Part shown: piece after piece, positions 47,916 through 56,830 of the stretch
Layout of the letters: each line of letters begins with the position of its first letter
Numbering within the stretch: position 1 is the first letter of the stretch
Assembly (NCBI GenBank): GCA_963740395.1
Contig: CAVUEP010000092.1
Span: forward strand, 53,811 to 117,810
Direction: 5' to 3'
Length of the DNA: 64,000 bases
Source: CADEEN01 sp963740395
Lineage (GTDB): Bacteria > Pseudomonadota > Gammaproteobacteria > Burkholderiales > Burkholderiaceae_C
Notes under the pieces: model-generated
What the model was told of the DNA's origin: nothing
The model's database searches: none
Seen by the model: the letters and a program-made list of their open reading frames with translations, nothing else
Translations under genes and position numbers: made by a program

Positions 47916-48614
47916 TCAGTCCGTGGACTGCGCGGGGCTCGCGATCGGCACGGCGTCGGCGCGCGGCAGGTGCTGCGGCGAGGTCAGGCCCATCGAGACA
48001 TAGATGCTCGTCACGGCCTCGACGCCGATGTCGGCGCGCGTGATCCAGTGTTCGGGCACGTACAGCAGGCCGCCACCCACCGGCACCGGTGCGGTCGGAA
48101 TCAGCACCGCCAGGCAGCGTTGGCCGTTGACGAGCACCGGCACATCGCTGCCCAAGAGGGCCAGCGCGGCGCTGCTGCCCTGTTCGCTCGGGCCGCCGAA
48201 ATGGCACCACACGGCGCTCATCGAGCGCAGGCCGTCGCCTTGTGCGTCGCTGTGGGAGAACAGCGCGACCAGCTTGCGCAGCAGGTCGTAGACGCTGCGC
48301 ACCAGGGGGATGCGGCTGACGAGCGCATCCAGCATCGCGGCCAGGCCACGCTGCAGGCCGCCCTCGACCAGCAGGCCCAGACCGAAGATCAGCCCTGCCA
48401 CGATGGCCACCCCCAGCGCGTAGCCGACGACTTCGGAGCCGCCGACACCCAGGCCGATCGACACCATCAGTCGGCCGACGACGCTGTCTGGGCCGAGCCA
48501 GTGAACCAGCAACTGGGCGGCCCAGACGAAGATCAGCAGCGTGGCAACCAGCGGCAGGGCGGCCAAGGCGCCGGTGACGAAGATGCGCAACAGCGTGCGG
48601 GCGGGTCGGTTCAT
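47916..48614 (-). CDS. DUF502 membrane protein
   Basis: 232 residues from 48614. Two N-terminal helices (IFVTGALAALPLVATLLIFVWAAQLL and VVGYALGVAIVAGLIFGLGLLV), then the DUF502 core IPLVRSVYDLLRKLVALFS and LIPTAPVPVGGGLLYVPEHWI, and V-EAVTSIYVSMG near the end. The function is unknown; the family is conserved in proteobacteria and plants. Confidence 0.9.
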   Translation of the reverse strand: MNRPARTLLRIFVTGALAALPLVATLLIFVWAAQLLVHWLGPDSVVGRLMVSIGLGVGGSEVVGYALGVAIVAGLIFGLGLLVEGGLQRGLAAMLDALVSRIPLVRSVYDLLRKLVALFSHSDAQGDGLRSMSAVWCHFGGPSEQGSSAALALLGSDVPVLVNGQRCLAVLIPTAPVPVGGGLLYVPEHWITRADIGVEAVTSIYVSMGLTSPQHLPRADAVPIASPAQSTD

Positions 48615-48695
48615 GCGGGGCGCTCGGTGTGGCAGGTGCGACGGATCATAAGCACCGGTCGGCGCACACCAGCGGCGCCAGCATGGATCCTTGAA

Positions 48696-50556
48696 TCAAG
48701 TCGCGCTTGGGGCGAGAGCCTCTTCGTCCTTCTCCTCGCCGAGGAAGCCGCCGCTCTGGTGCGCCCACAGGCGCGCGTAGATGCCGCCCTGCGCCAGCAG
48801 GCTGGCGTGGGTGCCTTCCTCGACGATGCGGCCATGGTCCATCACGACCAGGCGGTCCATGGCGGCGATGGTTGACAGCCGGTGTGCGATCGCGACCACG
48901 GTCTTGCCTTCCATCAGCCGGTACAGGCTCTGCTGGATCGCGACTTCGACCTCGCTGTCCAGGGCACTGGTGGCTTCGTCGAGCAACAGGATCGGCGCGT
49001 CCTTGAGCATCACGCGCGCGATCGCGATGCGCTGGCGCTGTCCGCCCGAGAGTTTCACGCCGCGCTCGCCGACATGGGCGTCGTAGCCGGTGCGGCCCTT
49101 GCCGTCGACCAGGGTCTGGATGAACTCATGCGCTTCGGCGCGCTGGGCGGCGGCGACCATCTGCGCGTCGTCGGCGTCGGGGCGGCCGTAGACGATGTTG
49201 TCGCGCACCGAGCGGTGCAGCAGCGAGGTGTCCTGCGTGACCATGCCGACCTGCGCGCGCAGGCTTTCCTGCGTCACGCCTGCGATGTCCTGGCCGTCGA
49301 TCAGCACGCGGCCCTGCTGGATGTCGTAGAAGCGCAGCAGCAGGTTGACCACCGTGCTCTTGCCCGCACCCGAGCGGCCCACGAGGCCGATCTTCTCGCC
49401 CGGGCTGATCACGAGCGAGAGATCGTCGATCACGTGTCGATTGGCGTTGTAGGCAAAGCCGACGTTCTCGAATCGCACCTCGCCCCGCGTGACCCGCAGC
49501 GGCACCGCGTCGGCGCGATCGACCACCAGGCGCTGCTGCGACAGGGTGTTGATGCCGTCCTGCACCGTGCCGATATGCTCGAACAGGCTGGCCATCTCCC
49601 ACATCACCCAGTGCGAGATGCCGTTCAGGCGCAGCGCCATCGCCGTGGCCGCGGCGACGGCGCCGACGCCGACATCACCGCGCATCCACAACGCCAGCAC
49701 CACGCCGGCGGTGCTGGCGATCAGGATCACCGACAACAGTTGGTTGACGATCTCGAAGCCGCTCACCAGCCGCATCTGGCGGTGCACCGTGAGCAGGAAC
49801 TCCTGCATCGCCGAGCGGGCGTAGCCGGCCTCGCGCTTAGAGTGCGAGAACAGCTTGACGGTGGCGATGTTGGTGTAGGCGTCGGTGATGCGCCCGGTCA
49901 TGAGCGAGCGCGCGTCGGCCTGCTGTTGCGCCAGCCGACCCAGGCGCGGCACGAAGTAGCGCATCGAGACCAGGTACAGGCCGAGCCAGAGCGCGAACGG
50001 CACCAGCGTCCAGGCGTTGAAGCCGCCGAGGATGGCGGCCATGGTGACGAAATAGATCACCACGTAGACCATGATGTCGGCCACGATCATCCAGCAGTCG
50101 CGCACCGCCAGCGCGGACTGCATGACCTTGGTGGCGATGCGGCCGGCGAATTCGTCCTGGTAGAAGGTCAGGCTCTGCGCCAGCATCAGGCGGTGGAAGT
50201 TCCAGCGCAGGCGCATCGGGAAGTTGCCCGCCAGCGTTTGCTGCTTGACCATCGACTGCAATGCGGCCAGGCCGATGCTGGCCACCAGCACGCCGGCCAG
50301 CAAGCGCCAGCGTGTGCTTTTCCCGCACCCACAACTGCGCCGGCGCGACATCGGCCAGCCAGTCGATGATGCTGCCCATCATCGCGAACAGCAGGGCCTC
50401 GAAGGCGCCGATCAGCGCCGTGAAGAACGTCATCGCCGCGATGTAGCCGCGCGTGCCCTCGGTGCACGACCACAGGAAGGCCATGAAGCCCTTGGGCGGC
50501 GTCGCGGGGGCCGCATCCGGGTAGGGGTGAACCAGGCTCTCGAACCAGGTGAACAA
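48696..50556 (-). CDS. ABC exporter (fused membrane and ATPase domains), one apparent frameshift
   Basis: About 620 residues. The TTG start at 50556 gives LFTWFESLVHPYP, matching the usual N-terminus; no better ATG is available. Six-helix membrane domain, then ATPase: Walker A GRSGAGKST, signature LSGGQRQRIAIARV, Walker B ILLLDEATSALDSEV and H-loop IAHRLST. The frame slips near 50305 (restoring GC gives RWRLLAGVLVASIG). It belongs to the MsbA/MDR-like half-transporters that work as homodimers; the cargo is unknown. Confidence 0.88.
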
Positions 50557-50679
50557 ACTGCCACTCCACTGCAAAGGGCCAGAAGGGTAGCCGAACTGGC
50601 CCGGATTCCGGGCGCTGTTCCCACGATCGCGTCTTGGCACGGCGCGCACAATGCACCCCACTGAGGCGAAAAACCGACC

Positions 50680-50782
50680 GCACGATTGGGCGGATCCCGG
50701 AACCCGTAACCGGCGTCGAACACGGTCCCAGCTTGCTGGGTCCGGAAGCAGGGCCATCGAGAGATGGCCCTTTGCTTTTTGC
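50680..50782 (+). ncRNA. Structured small RNA candidate ending in a strong terminator
   Basis: No open frame. In order: a CCGG-bounded hairpin (around 50697-50714), a helix cggtcccagc/gctgggtccg (about 50723-50743), then the terminator hairpin gggccatc-GAGA-gatggccc with tttgcttttt. It is divergent from the ABC exporter and points into the end of the minus-strand DUF599 gene, so it is not the leader of a plus-strand gene. The tccggaagcag stretch faintly recalls SRP RNA but the SRP core is absent. Confidence 0.5.
50751..50780 (+). terminator. Rho-independent terminator of the candidate sRNA
   Basis: Perfect 8-bp stem gggccatc/gatggccc with a GAGA tetraloop (50751-50770), followed by tttgcttttt on the plus strand. 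No protein-coding gene on the plus strand ends nearby, which argues for a non-coding transcript. Confidence 0.85.
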
Positions 50783-50815
50783 CGGCCGTCGCCCGCGCGG
50801 CGCGCGCTGCTCAGT

Positions 50816-51433
50816 TCACCACGCGCCGAGGGCCAGCAACACGCCGATCACGGCCAGCGCCGCGGGCGGGCCGGCCAGCGGGTGCAGCATGGCAGCCAGG
50901 ATCGGCGCCACCAGCACCAGTTGGCGCAGGCCCCAGCCGTAGAGCACGCCGCCACGCCGCACGTAGGCCGAGCCGCGCGCCGCCCATTGCTGGCGGATGG
51001 GTGAATCGGTGGGCATGCCGCAGATGAAGCCGGCATGGCTGAAGTAGCGGATCGACATCGCTGATGCCACCAGCGACGCAAACAACAATGCGATCAGCAT
51101 CAGCTCGAGCACCAGGCGCGGCGACACCGACGTGGTCGCCGTCCGCGCCAGCGTCGGTACCGCCAGCGTCAGCGATGCAACCAGACCGAGCGCGGCGGTG
51201 GAGGCCGTCATGGTGGTTGACATCAACGAGTTGCGCAGTGTCTGCACGGCCAGGATCTCCGAGCCCCTGTATTGCGACACCGCGACAAACCAGGCCTCGC
51301 GCAACCCGGCATGCTCGCTGCGCGCCGATGGCGCGTCATCGCGCTGCTGGATCCAGGTGCTGGCCACTTCGTATGCGACGAGCAGCGCCACCGTGGTCCC
51401 GGTGGCCCACCAGGCGAGATGGTCGGCGGTCAT
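50816..51433 (-). CDS. DUF599 membrane protein
   Basis: About 205 residues from ATG 51433 (MTADHLAWWATG), though the frame stays open upstream. First helix TGTTVALLVAYEVAST, then LREAWFVAVSQYRGSEILAVQTLRNSLMSTTMTASTAALGLVASL, typical of DUF599, and two further helices with GGVLYGWGLRQLVLVAPIL. The function is unknown. Confidence 0.82.
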   Translation of the reverse strand: MTADHLAWWATGTTVALLVAYEVASTWIQQRDDAPSARSEHAGLREAWFVAVSQYRGSEILAVQTLRNSLMSTTMTASTAALGLVASLTLAVPTLARTATTSVSPRLVLELMLIALLFASLVASAMSIRYFSHAGFICGMPTDSPIRQQWAARGSAYVRRGGVLYGWGLRQLVLVAPILAAMLHPLAGPPAALAVIGVLLALGAW

Positions 51434-51531
51434 GCGGCGGTTCCGATCGGTTGCGACACTTGCACTCGCACGAATGCGGGCCAAGGCCCGAAGCATTGCC
51501 CATTGATCCTCATTGCGGGTCTCCTGTGGAT

Positions 51532-52173
51532 TCAGCGTCGCGGCGCCGGCTCGGCGTGCAGGCGTTCGGCGGGATAGGGCTTGAGGAAGTCGCGCAGGCG
51601 CGCCGCTGGCGCTTCGAGCCAGGCGTCGTAGTCGGCCTCGTCGAGGATCACGACCATGCGCTTCTCCTCGCCCGCGCGGTGCAAGCGGTTGAAGACGGGG
51701 TGCTCGTCGGCGTTGATCGTCAGCATCGTGAAGCTCAGCCACTCGCGCCCATCGGGCCCGCGCCACCAGCCCCACAGGCCCGCCAGCCCCATCGGCCGGC
51801 CGTCCTTGCGCGAGACGCGCCAGCGCACCGCCTTGCCACTTTCCCAGTTCGGCTCGTAGACCGCCTCGGCCGGGATGACGCAGCGCCGGCCCTGGCGCCA
51901 GGCGTCGCGAAAGCTCGGCTTCTCGGCCACGGTCTCGCTGCGCGCGTTGTAGGTGCGCCGGCCGAACGCCAGGTCCTTGGCCCAGTGCGGCAAGAGGCCG
52001 AACAGGCCCATGCGCACATCGCGCGCCAACTCGACGCGGTCGCGCTCGCGCAGGATGAATGGCGCCAGACCGCCGGGATAGAGGTCGGGCGGAATGGCGT
52101 CGATCGGCCGCTCGACGCCGAAGTACTCGACCAGGCGATCCTGTGCGGTGACGGGGTGGTAATTCGCGCACAT
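51532..52173 (-). CDS. yedK: SOS response-associated peptidase (SRAP, YedK/HMCES family)
   Basis: 213 residues. The catalytic cysteine follows the start methionine (MCANY; most members read MCGRY). Other conserved residues: YNARSET (Asn), VIPAEAVYEP (Glu) and DEHPVFNRLH (His). The protein forms a thiazolidine crosslink with abasic sites in single-stranded DNA and protects them at forks. A LexA box is not evident upstream. Confidence 0.93.
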   Translation of the reverse strand: MCANYHPVTAQDRLVEYFGVERPIDAIPPDLYPGGLAPFILRERDRVELARDVRMGLFGLLPHWAKDLAFGRRTYNARSETVAEKPSFRDAWRQGRRCVIPAEAVYEPNWESGKAVRWRVSRKDGRPMGLAGLWGWWRGPDGREWLSFTMLTINADEHPVFNRLHRAGEEKRMVVILDEADYDAWLEAPAARLRDFLKPYPAERLHAEPAPRR

Positions 52174-52189
52174 GGCCGCTGGGCGCTCC

Positions 52190-54427
52190 TCAGAGCTTCA
52201 TCTCGACGCGGGCCTGCCAGTTGACGTAGGAGCGCGCGTTGCTGGCGATGGTCTGGCGCTGCCCGTTGGACTCGACGCGCGTCTGCGTCAGGTAGTCCTG
52301 CGCCAGCGCATTGCCCAGCGACAGCCGCAACTGCAGACTCGGATTGAAGGCCCACAGCGCGTAGGCGTCGACGACGGTCTTGTCCGGGTTCACGGCCCAG
52401 CGGTTGACGTCCAGGCGGATGTCGTAGCCGGGCGTGTGGTTGACGTTGCCGCCGAGCGTGAGCGGCAGGCCGCGCAGGCGGTAGTCGGCGCCGAAGTTCA
52501 GGGTGCCGCCGGGCTGCTCGGCGAGCGCGGTTGTCGGGGCCGGGAATGCCCTGGACGCGCGAGCGGAACAGGCTCATGTTGGCGCGCAGGTCCACACGCG
52601 GCGCCTCGGTCACGAGCTGGTCGAGGCGGAACTTGGCTTCGAGCTCGATGCCCTGCGATGACCGCGTCGCCGATGTTCTGCGGCCGCGACACATAGCGCG
52701 GCGCGCCGGGCGACCAGCTCACGGACTCCAGCGCCACCACATTGCGGATCAGGTCGCCGATGCGGCGGTGGAACAGATTGGCGCTGAGCACGCCGCCTTC
52801 GGCCAGGTAGCGCTCGAGCGCGAGGTCGATGCCGATGGCCACCTCGGGCCGCAGCAAGGGATTGCCGGCGCTGTCGGCCGTGAGTTCGGTGTTGGCGCCT
52901 GGCGCAGGGTCCACGTTGTTCAGGCCCGGCCGACCGATCAGCTGGTTCAGGTTCGGGCTGCGATAGCTGCGCGTCAGGCTGGCGCGCACCTGGTCGCGGC
53001 TCTTCGGGTCGGGGCGCCACACGGCGTGCAGCAGGGGCGTGACCACGCGACTGTGGTTGCGCTCGACCGCATCGTTGGCGCCTTCGCCTTCGGTTGTGAT
53101 GCCCTCGATGCGCAGGCCGGCATGCGCCGCCCATTGCGGCGTGATGCTCCACTCGTCCTGCGCGTAGAGCGCGTAGCGCCGCGATGAGGCCGTCAGGTTG
53201 TCGCCGAATTCGGTCAGCTGCGGCACGCCGTCCCACAGCGTCGTGCGGCCTTCGACGCGTCGATTGCGTTCGAGCTCCATGCCGCCGACCAGGCTGTGGC
53301 CGGCGTCGAGCGTGCTCGAGGCCTTCAGGCTCAGCGTGGCATTGCGGTCGCGGTTGTCGGTGCGGTCGTCGACGCGGCGGCTCGGCGCACCCGCGGCGTC
53401 GAACTCGTCGCGCAACGACGCGTTGCGCCAATGGCCGTCGCCCAGGCCAAAGCGCCACTCCAGGCGCGCGTTGGTGCCCAGCCGGTGATTGAACTGGCCG
53501 TTCAGACGCAACAGCGTGAAGCGCCCGCTGCTCTGGGTCTGGCTGCTTGCGAAGCCCGGTGGGTTGCCCGGGTCGCCGATGAGGTCGGTCTGCGTGCCCG
53601 CGTTGCGGTTGTCGCCCTCGGAATGGATCAGCAGCGGCTGCAGCAGGGCGCTCATGCCCTGCTCGTTGCGCCATTGCAGCCGCCCGGTGGTGTGCACCCC
53701 CGAGCGGGTGTCGCGCGACGTGAAGGTGCCTTCGCGCAACAGCGTGGTGTCGCCGCTGGCAATGTCTTCGTCGCGGCGCAGGCTGCTGTTGGCGTTGTCC
53801 TGCACGCGGCGGAACGACGACAGCGACAGGTTGTAGATCCAGTCGCCCAGGGTGTCGTTGCGGGTCCAGTTCAGGCCCGGCGACCAGTTGCCGTTCTCGA
53901 GACCGGTGCCGACGCGCAGGTCGTTGAGTCGCTTGCGAAAGCCCTCGCGCATGCACGATGTTGATGCTGCCGGCAATCGCCCGCGCGCCGGTCTCGGCGG
54001 TCGGCGCGCGCAGGATCTCGATGCGCTCGATCTGCTCAGGTGAAATCGAGTCGATCGAGAACCCGGGCGGCACGCGTTCGCCGTCGAGCAGGATCTGCGT
54101 GTAGCCGCCGGCCATGCCGCGCATGCGCGGCCCGCCGCCGCGTCCACCGGGGCCGGGCATCGTGATGCCGGGCAGGCGCTTCAGGACTTCGCTGGTGGTG
54201 CTGTCGCCGAAGCGATCGATCTCGTCGCGGCCGATGATGATCTTGGCGGCGGTGGCCTGGCGGCGCTGTTCGGTCTCGCCAGGGCGGTTGCCGGTCACGT
54301 CGACGCGCTGCGGTGCCGACGCGGCGGGCTCGGGGGGTGATGGTGTCTGGGCCTGCAGCGGCGTGGCCAACAGGCCGCCCAGGCAGGCGGCGCACGCGGC
54401 GCGTGCAAGGCGGTGGAAGCGTGTCAT
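52190..54427 (-). CDS. TonB-dependent outer-membrane receptor, three apparent frameshifts
   Basis: About 745 residues from ATG 54427 with a signal peptide (ARAACAACLGGLLATPLQAQ). Plug: RVDVTGNRPGETEQRRQATAAKIIIGRDEIDRFGDSTTSEVLKRLPGIT, then IQILLDGERVPPGFSIDSISPEQIERIEILRAPTAE. Barrel with SRSYRSPNLNQLIGRPG and a C-terminal aromatic-type strand RSYVNWQARVEMKL. Frame slips near 53951, 52655 and 52535, each closed by one GC. The plug resembles CirA/FepA-like receptors and the N-terminus has no secretin/TonB short domain. The substrate is unknown. Confidence 0.86.
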
Positions 54428-54552
54428 GGGCCGCGATTGTCGACGAGCCCCGTGAACCGCGTATGAACGCGGTCGCCACCGCCCTGCATGGCGCAGCGGG
54501 TATGCTGCGGCTATCAACTGCCCTCAGCCGCAGAACCCGCCGAAGGAGCGCC

Positions 54553-54732
54553 GTGGCCACCCCGAACTACTCCTACGAGAAACGCCAGCGCGAGCTGGCC
54601 AAGAGACGCAAGCAGGAAGAGAAGCGCCAGAAGAAGTCGAATCCGCGCCCCGACGGTGAACCGGAGTCCGACGCCCCGGCCGATGGCGCGCCGACCGATG
54701 TGCAGCCCGCACCGCCCGAGCCCACCCCTTAG
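54553..54732 (+). CDS. Small conserved basic protein (hypothetical)
   Basis: 59 residues, GTG start at 54553 with AAGGAG upstream. The N-terminal YSYEKRQRELAKRRKQEEKRQKK is a highly basic helix and the C-terminus is acidic and proline-rich (GEPESDAPADGAP). Short proteins of this type recur in Burkholderiales; no function is known to me. It precedes the pseudouridine synthase gene by 10 bp and is probably cotranscribed. Confidence 0.7.
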   Translation: MATPNYSYEKRQRELAKRRKQEEKRQKKSNPRPDGEPESDAPADGAPTDVQPAPPEPTP

Positions 54733-54742
54733 CCCCGCGCCG

Positions 54743-55393
54743 ATGCCGGACGGCGTGCCGGTGCCCCTGCCTGAAGGCGTGCCCGTGGTCTACGCCGACG
54801 ATTCGATCGTGATCGTCGACAAACCCGCCGGCCTGCTGGCCGTGCCGGGCCGCGGCGCGGACCGCCAGGATTGCGTGTCCGCGCGTGTCCAGGCGCAGTA
54901 TGCCGATGCATTGATCGTGCACCGGCTCGATCAGGCCACTTCGGGCTTGCTGGTGTTCGCGCGCGGCGAGGCCGCGCAACGGCGCATCAGCCAGGCCTTC
55001 GCCGAGCGCCACGTCACCAAGCGCTACACCGCGGTGGTCGATGGGCTGCTCGCAGACGACCACGGCTGCATCGAACTGCCATTGTCGGCCGACTGGCCGA
55101 ACCGGCCACGCCAACGGGTCGACATGCCGCATGGCAAACCGTCGCAGACGCATTGGCGTGTGCTGGCGCGTGACGCGTCGGCACGCACCACGCGCCTGGC
55201 GCTCGAGCCGCGCACCGGGCGCTCGCACCAGCTGCGCGTGCACCTGCTGGCCATCGGGCACCCGATCCTGGGCGACGCCCTGTACGCGCCCACACGGGCC
55301 GCGCCGCGCCTGATGCTGCATGCCTGCGCGCTGACCCTGCCGCATCCACACGACGGCCGGCCGTTGAACTTTTCCAGTGCCGTGCCGTTCTGA
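54743..55393 (+). CDS. RluA-family pseudouridine synthase
   Basis: 216 residues from ATG 54743. VVYADDSIVIVDKPAGLLAVPGRG and the catalytic motif HRLDQATSGLLVFARG (essential Asp), TKRYTAVVDG, TGRSHQLRVHLLAIGHPILGDALY. There is no S4 domain, and it is shorter than RluC/RluD, as in RluA/TruC-like members. It converts uridine to pseudouridine in rRNA or tRNA; the exact target is not defined. Confidence 0.9.
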   Translation: MPDGVPVPLPEGVPVVYADDSIVIVDKPAGLLAVPGRGADRQDCVSARVQAQYADALIVHRLDQATSGLLVFARGEAAQRRISQAFAERHVTKRYTAVVDGLLADDHGCIELPLSADWPNRPRQRVDMPHGKPSQTHWRVLARDASARTTRLALEPRTGRSHQLRVHLLAIGHPILGDALYAPTRAAPRLMLHACALTLPHPHDGRPLNFSSAVPF

Positions 55394-55412
55394 CCTGCTT
55401 ACGAGGACGACG

Positions 55413-56057
55413 ATGCCCACGATACCGATCCCACTGTCTCGCCGCCGCAGCCTGGTGCTGGCCGCCGGCGCCGCCCTGATTGCCGCACCGGCCGTGCATC
55501 TGCGTGTGTGGGCGCAGGGCCGGGCCCGGCGCCTGACGCCGGCGCAGACCGAAGGCCCGTTCTATCCGGTCGAGATGCCGGCCGACAGCGACGCCGACCT
55601 GCTGGCCAACGGCGCGCTGCGCTATGCGCAGGGCCAGCCGGCCTGGGTCGACGGTGTGGTCACGGACGTGGAAGGCCGGCCGGTGCGCGGCGCGTCGGTC
55701 GAGATCTGGCAATGCGACCATCAGGGGCGCTACCACCACCCGGGCGACGGCGGCCGCGCCGATCGTTCGTTCCAGGGTTTCGGCCGCGTCGCGGTCGACA
55801 ACGAGGGCCGCTACCGCTTCCGCACCATCCGTCCGGTGGCCTACGGCGGGCGCGCGCCGCACATCCACGTCAAGGTCAAGCTCGGGGTGCACGAGTTGCT
55901 GACGACGCAGCTCTACGTGCAGGGCGATGCCGGCAACGCGCGCGATGGCCTCTGGCGCCATCTGCGCAGCGACGAGGACCGCGCCGCACTGACCGTGGCG
56001 TTCGCGCCCGGCAGCGACGGCCTGCAGGCACGCTTCCCGATCGTCGTCGCCGCCTGA
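55413..56057 (+). CDS. Exported intradiol ring-cleavage dioxygenase-like protein
   Basis: 214 residues from ATG 55413. A twin-arginine signal (SRRRSLVLAAGAALIAAPA) is followed by the protocatechuate/catechol dioxygenase fold: TEGPFYPVEMP, GRPVRGASVEIWQCDHQGRYHHPGD (first Tyr ligand), RYRFRTIRPVAYGGRAPHIHVKVKLG (R-T-I-x-P, then H-x-H). One tyrosine ligand of classical enzymes is less obvious. Secreted members cleave lignin-related or plant phenols, but some lack activity. Confidence 0.86.
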   Translation: MPTIPIPLSRRRSLVLAAGAALIAAPAVHLRVWAQGRARRLTPAQTEGPFYPVEMPADSDADLLANGALRYAQGQPAWVDGVVTDVEGRPVRGASVEIWQCDHQGRYHHPGDGGRADRSFQGFGRVAVDNEGRYRFRTIRPVAYGGRAPHIHVKVKLGVHELLTTQLYVQGDAGNARDGLWRHLRSDEDRAALTVAFAPGSDGLQARFPIVVAA

Positions 56058-56088
56058 GGCCAGCCCGCGCGCGTATCCTTGCGCGCCA

Positions 56089-56830
56089 TGAGCACCTCGA
56101 AGAACATCTCTTCATCGTCACCGGCGCCTCGCGCGGCCTCGGACGCGCCATCGCCGAGCAGTTGCTGCAGCCGGGCCACCTCGTGCTCGGGCTGTCGCGC
56201 AAGTCGCCGCAGGCACCGGCGGGGCTGGAGCAATGGGCCTGCGACCTGGCCGATCCGGCGCCGGTCGCGGCGCGCTTGCAGGCCTGGCTCGAGGGGCTGG
56301 ACGCCCATCGGTTCGCCAGCGCCGCCCTGATCAACAACGCCGCCATGCTGGTCGACCCGATGCCGCTGCGTGATGCCGATGCCGCGGCGCTGTCGGCCGC
56401 GGTGCGCGTCGGGCTCGAGGCGCCGCTGCTGCTCAGCGCGGCCTTCCTGCGCGCCACACGCGACTGGTCGGCCGACAAGCGCGTGCTGCACATCTCCTCG
56501 GGCCTGGGCCGGCGCGCGATGGCGGCGCAGGGACCCTACTGTGCCGTCAAGGCCGGTCTGGACCACCTGGCGCGCGCGCAGGCGCTCGAAGAGGCGCTGC
56601 TGGAGCACGGCGCGCGCGTGGTCGCGCTGGCGCCGGGCATCATCGACACCGATATGCAGGTGCAGCTGCGCGGCGCCGACCCCGGCGGCTTCCCCGATCA
56701 CGGCGCCTTTGTGCAGATGAAGTCGGGCGGTCACCTCGACAGCCCGGCCGCCGCGGCGGCCAAGGTGGTTGCCTACCTGCGCCGCGCCGACTTCGGCGCC
56801 CAACCGGTGGCGGACGTGCGCGACGCCTAG
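56089..56830 (+). CDS. Short-chain dehydrogenase/reductase, apparent frameshift near the start
   Basis: About 247 residues. ATG 56089 reads MSTSKN, then the frame must change around 56105 to enter LFIVTGASRGLGRAIAEQLL (NADP motif T-G-x3-G-x-G). NNAAM, RVLHISSGLGRRA and the catalytic Y-x3-K (PYCAVKAGLD) follow. It resembles YueD/benzil-reductase-like SDRs. The stop at 56830 overlaps the stop of the convergent S10 peptidase gene by a few bases. Confidence 0.83.

Noticed and set aside
50673..50780. SRP (4.5S) RNA
   Set aside because: Only tccggaagcag resembles the SRP loop; the symmetric core GGTCAGG...GGAAGCAGC is not present, so it is left as an unnamed ncRNA candidate.
50816..52171. A 451-codon minus-strand frame covering both DUF599 and the SRAP gene
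   Set aside because: The upstream half overlaps the SRAP gene in a different frame and lacks any domain; only the last ~205 residues are DUF599.
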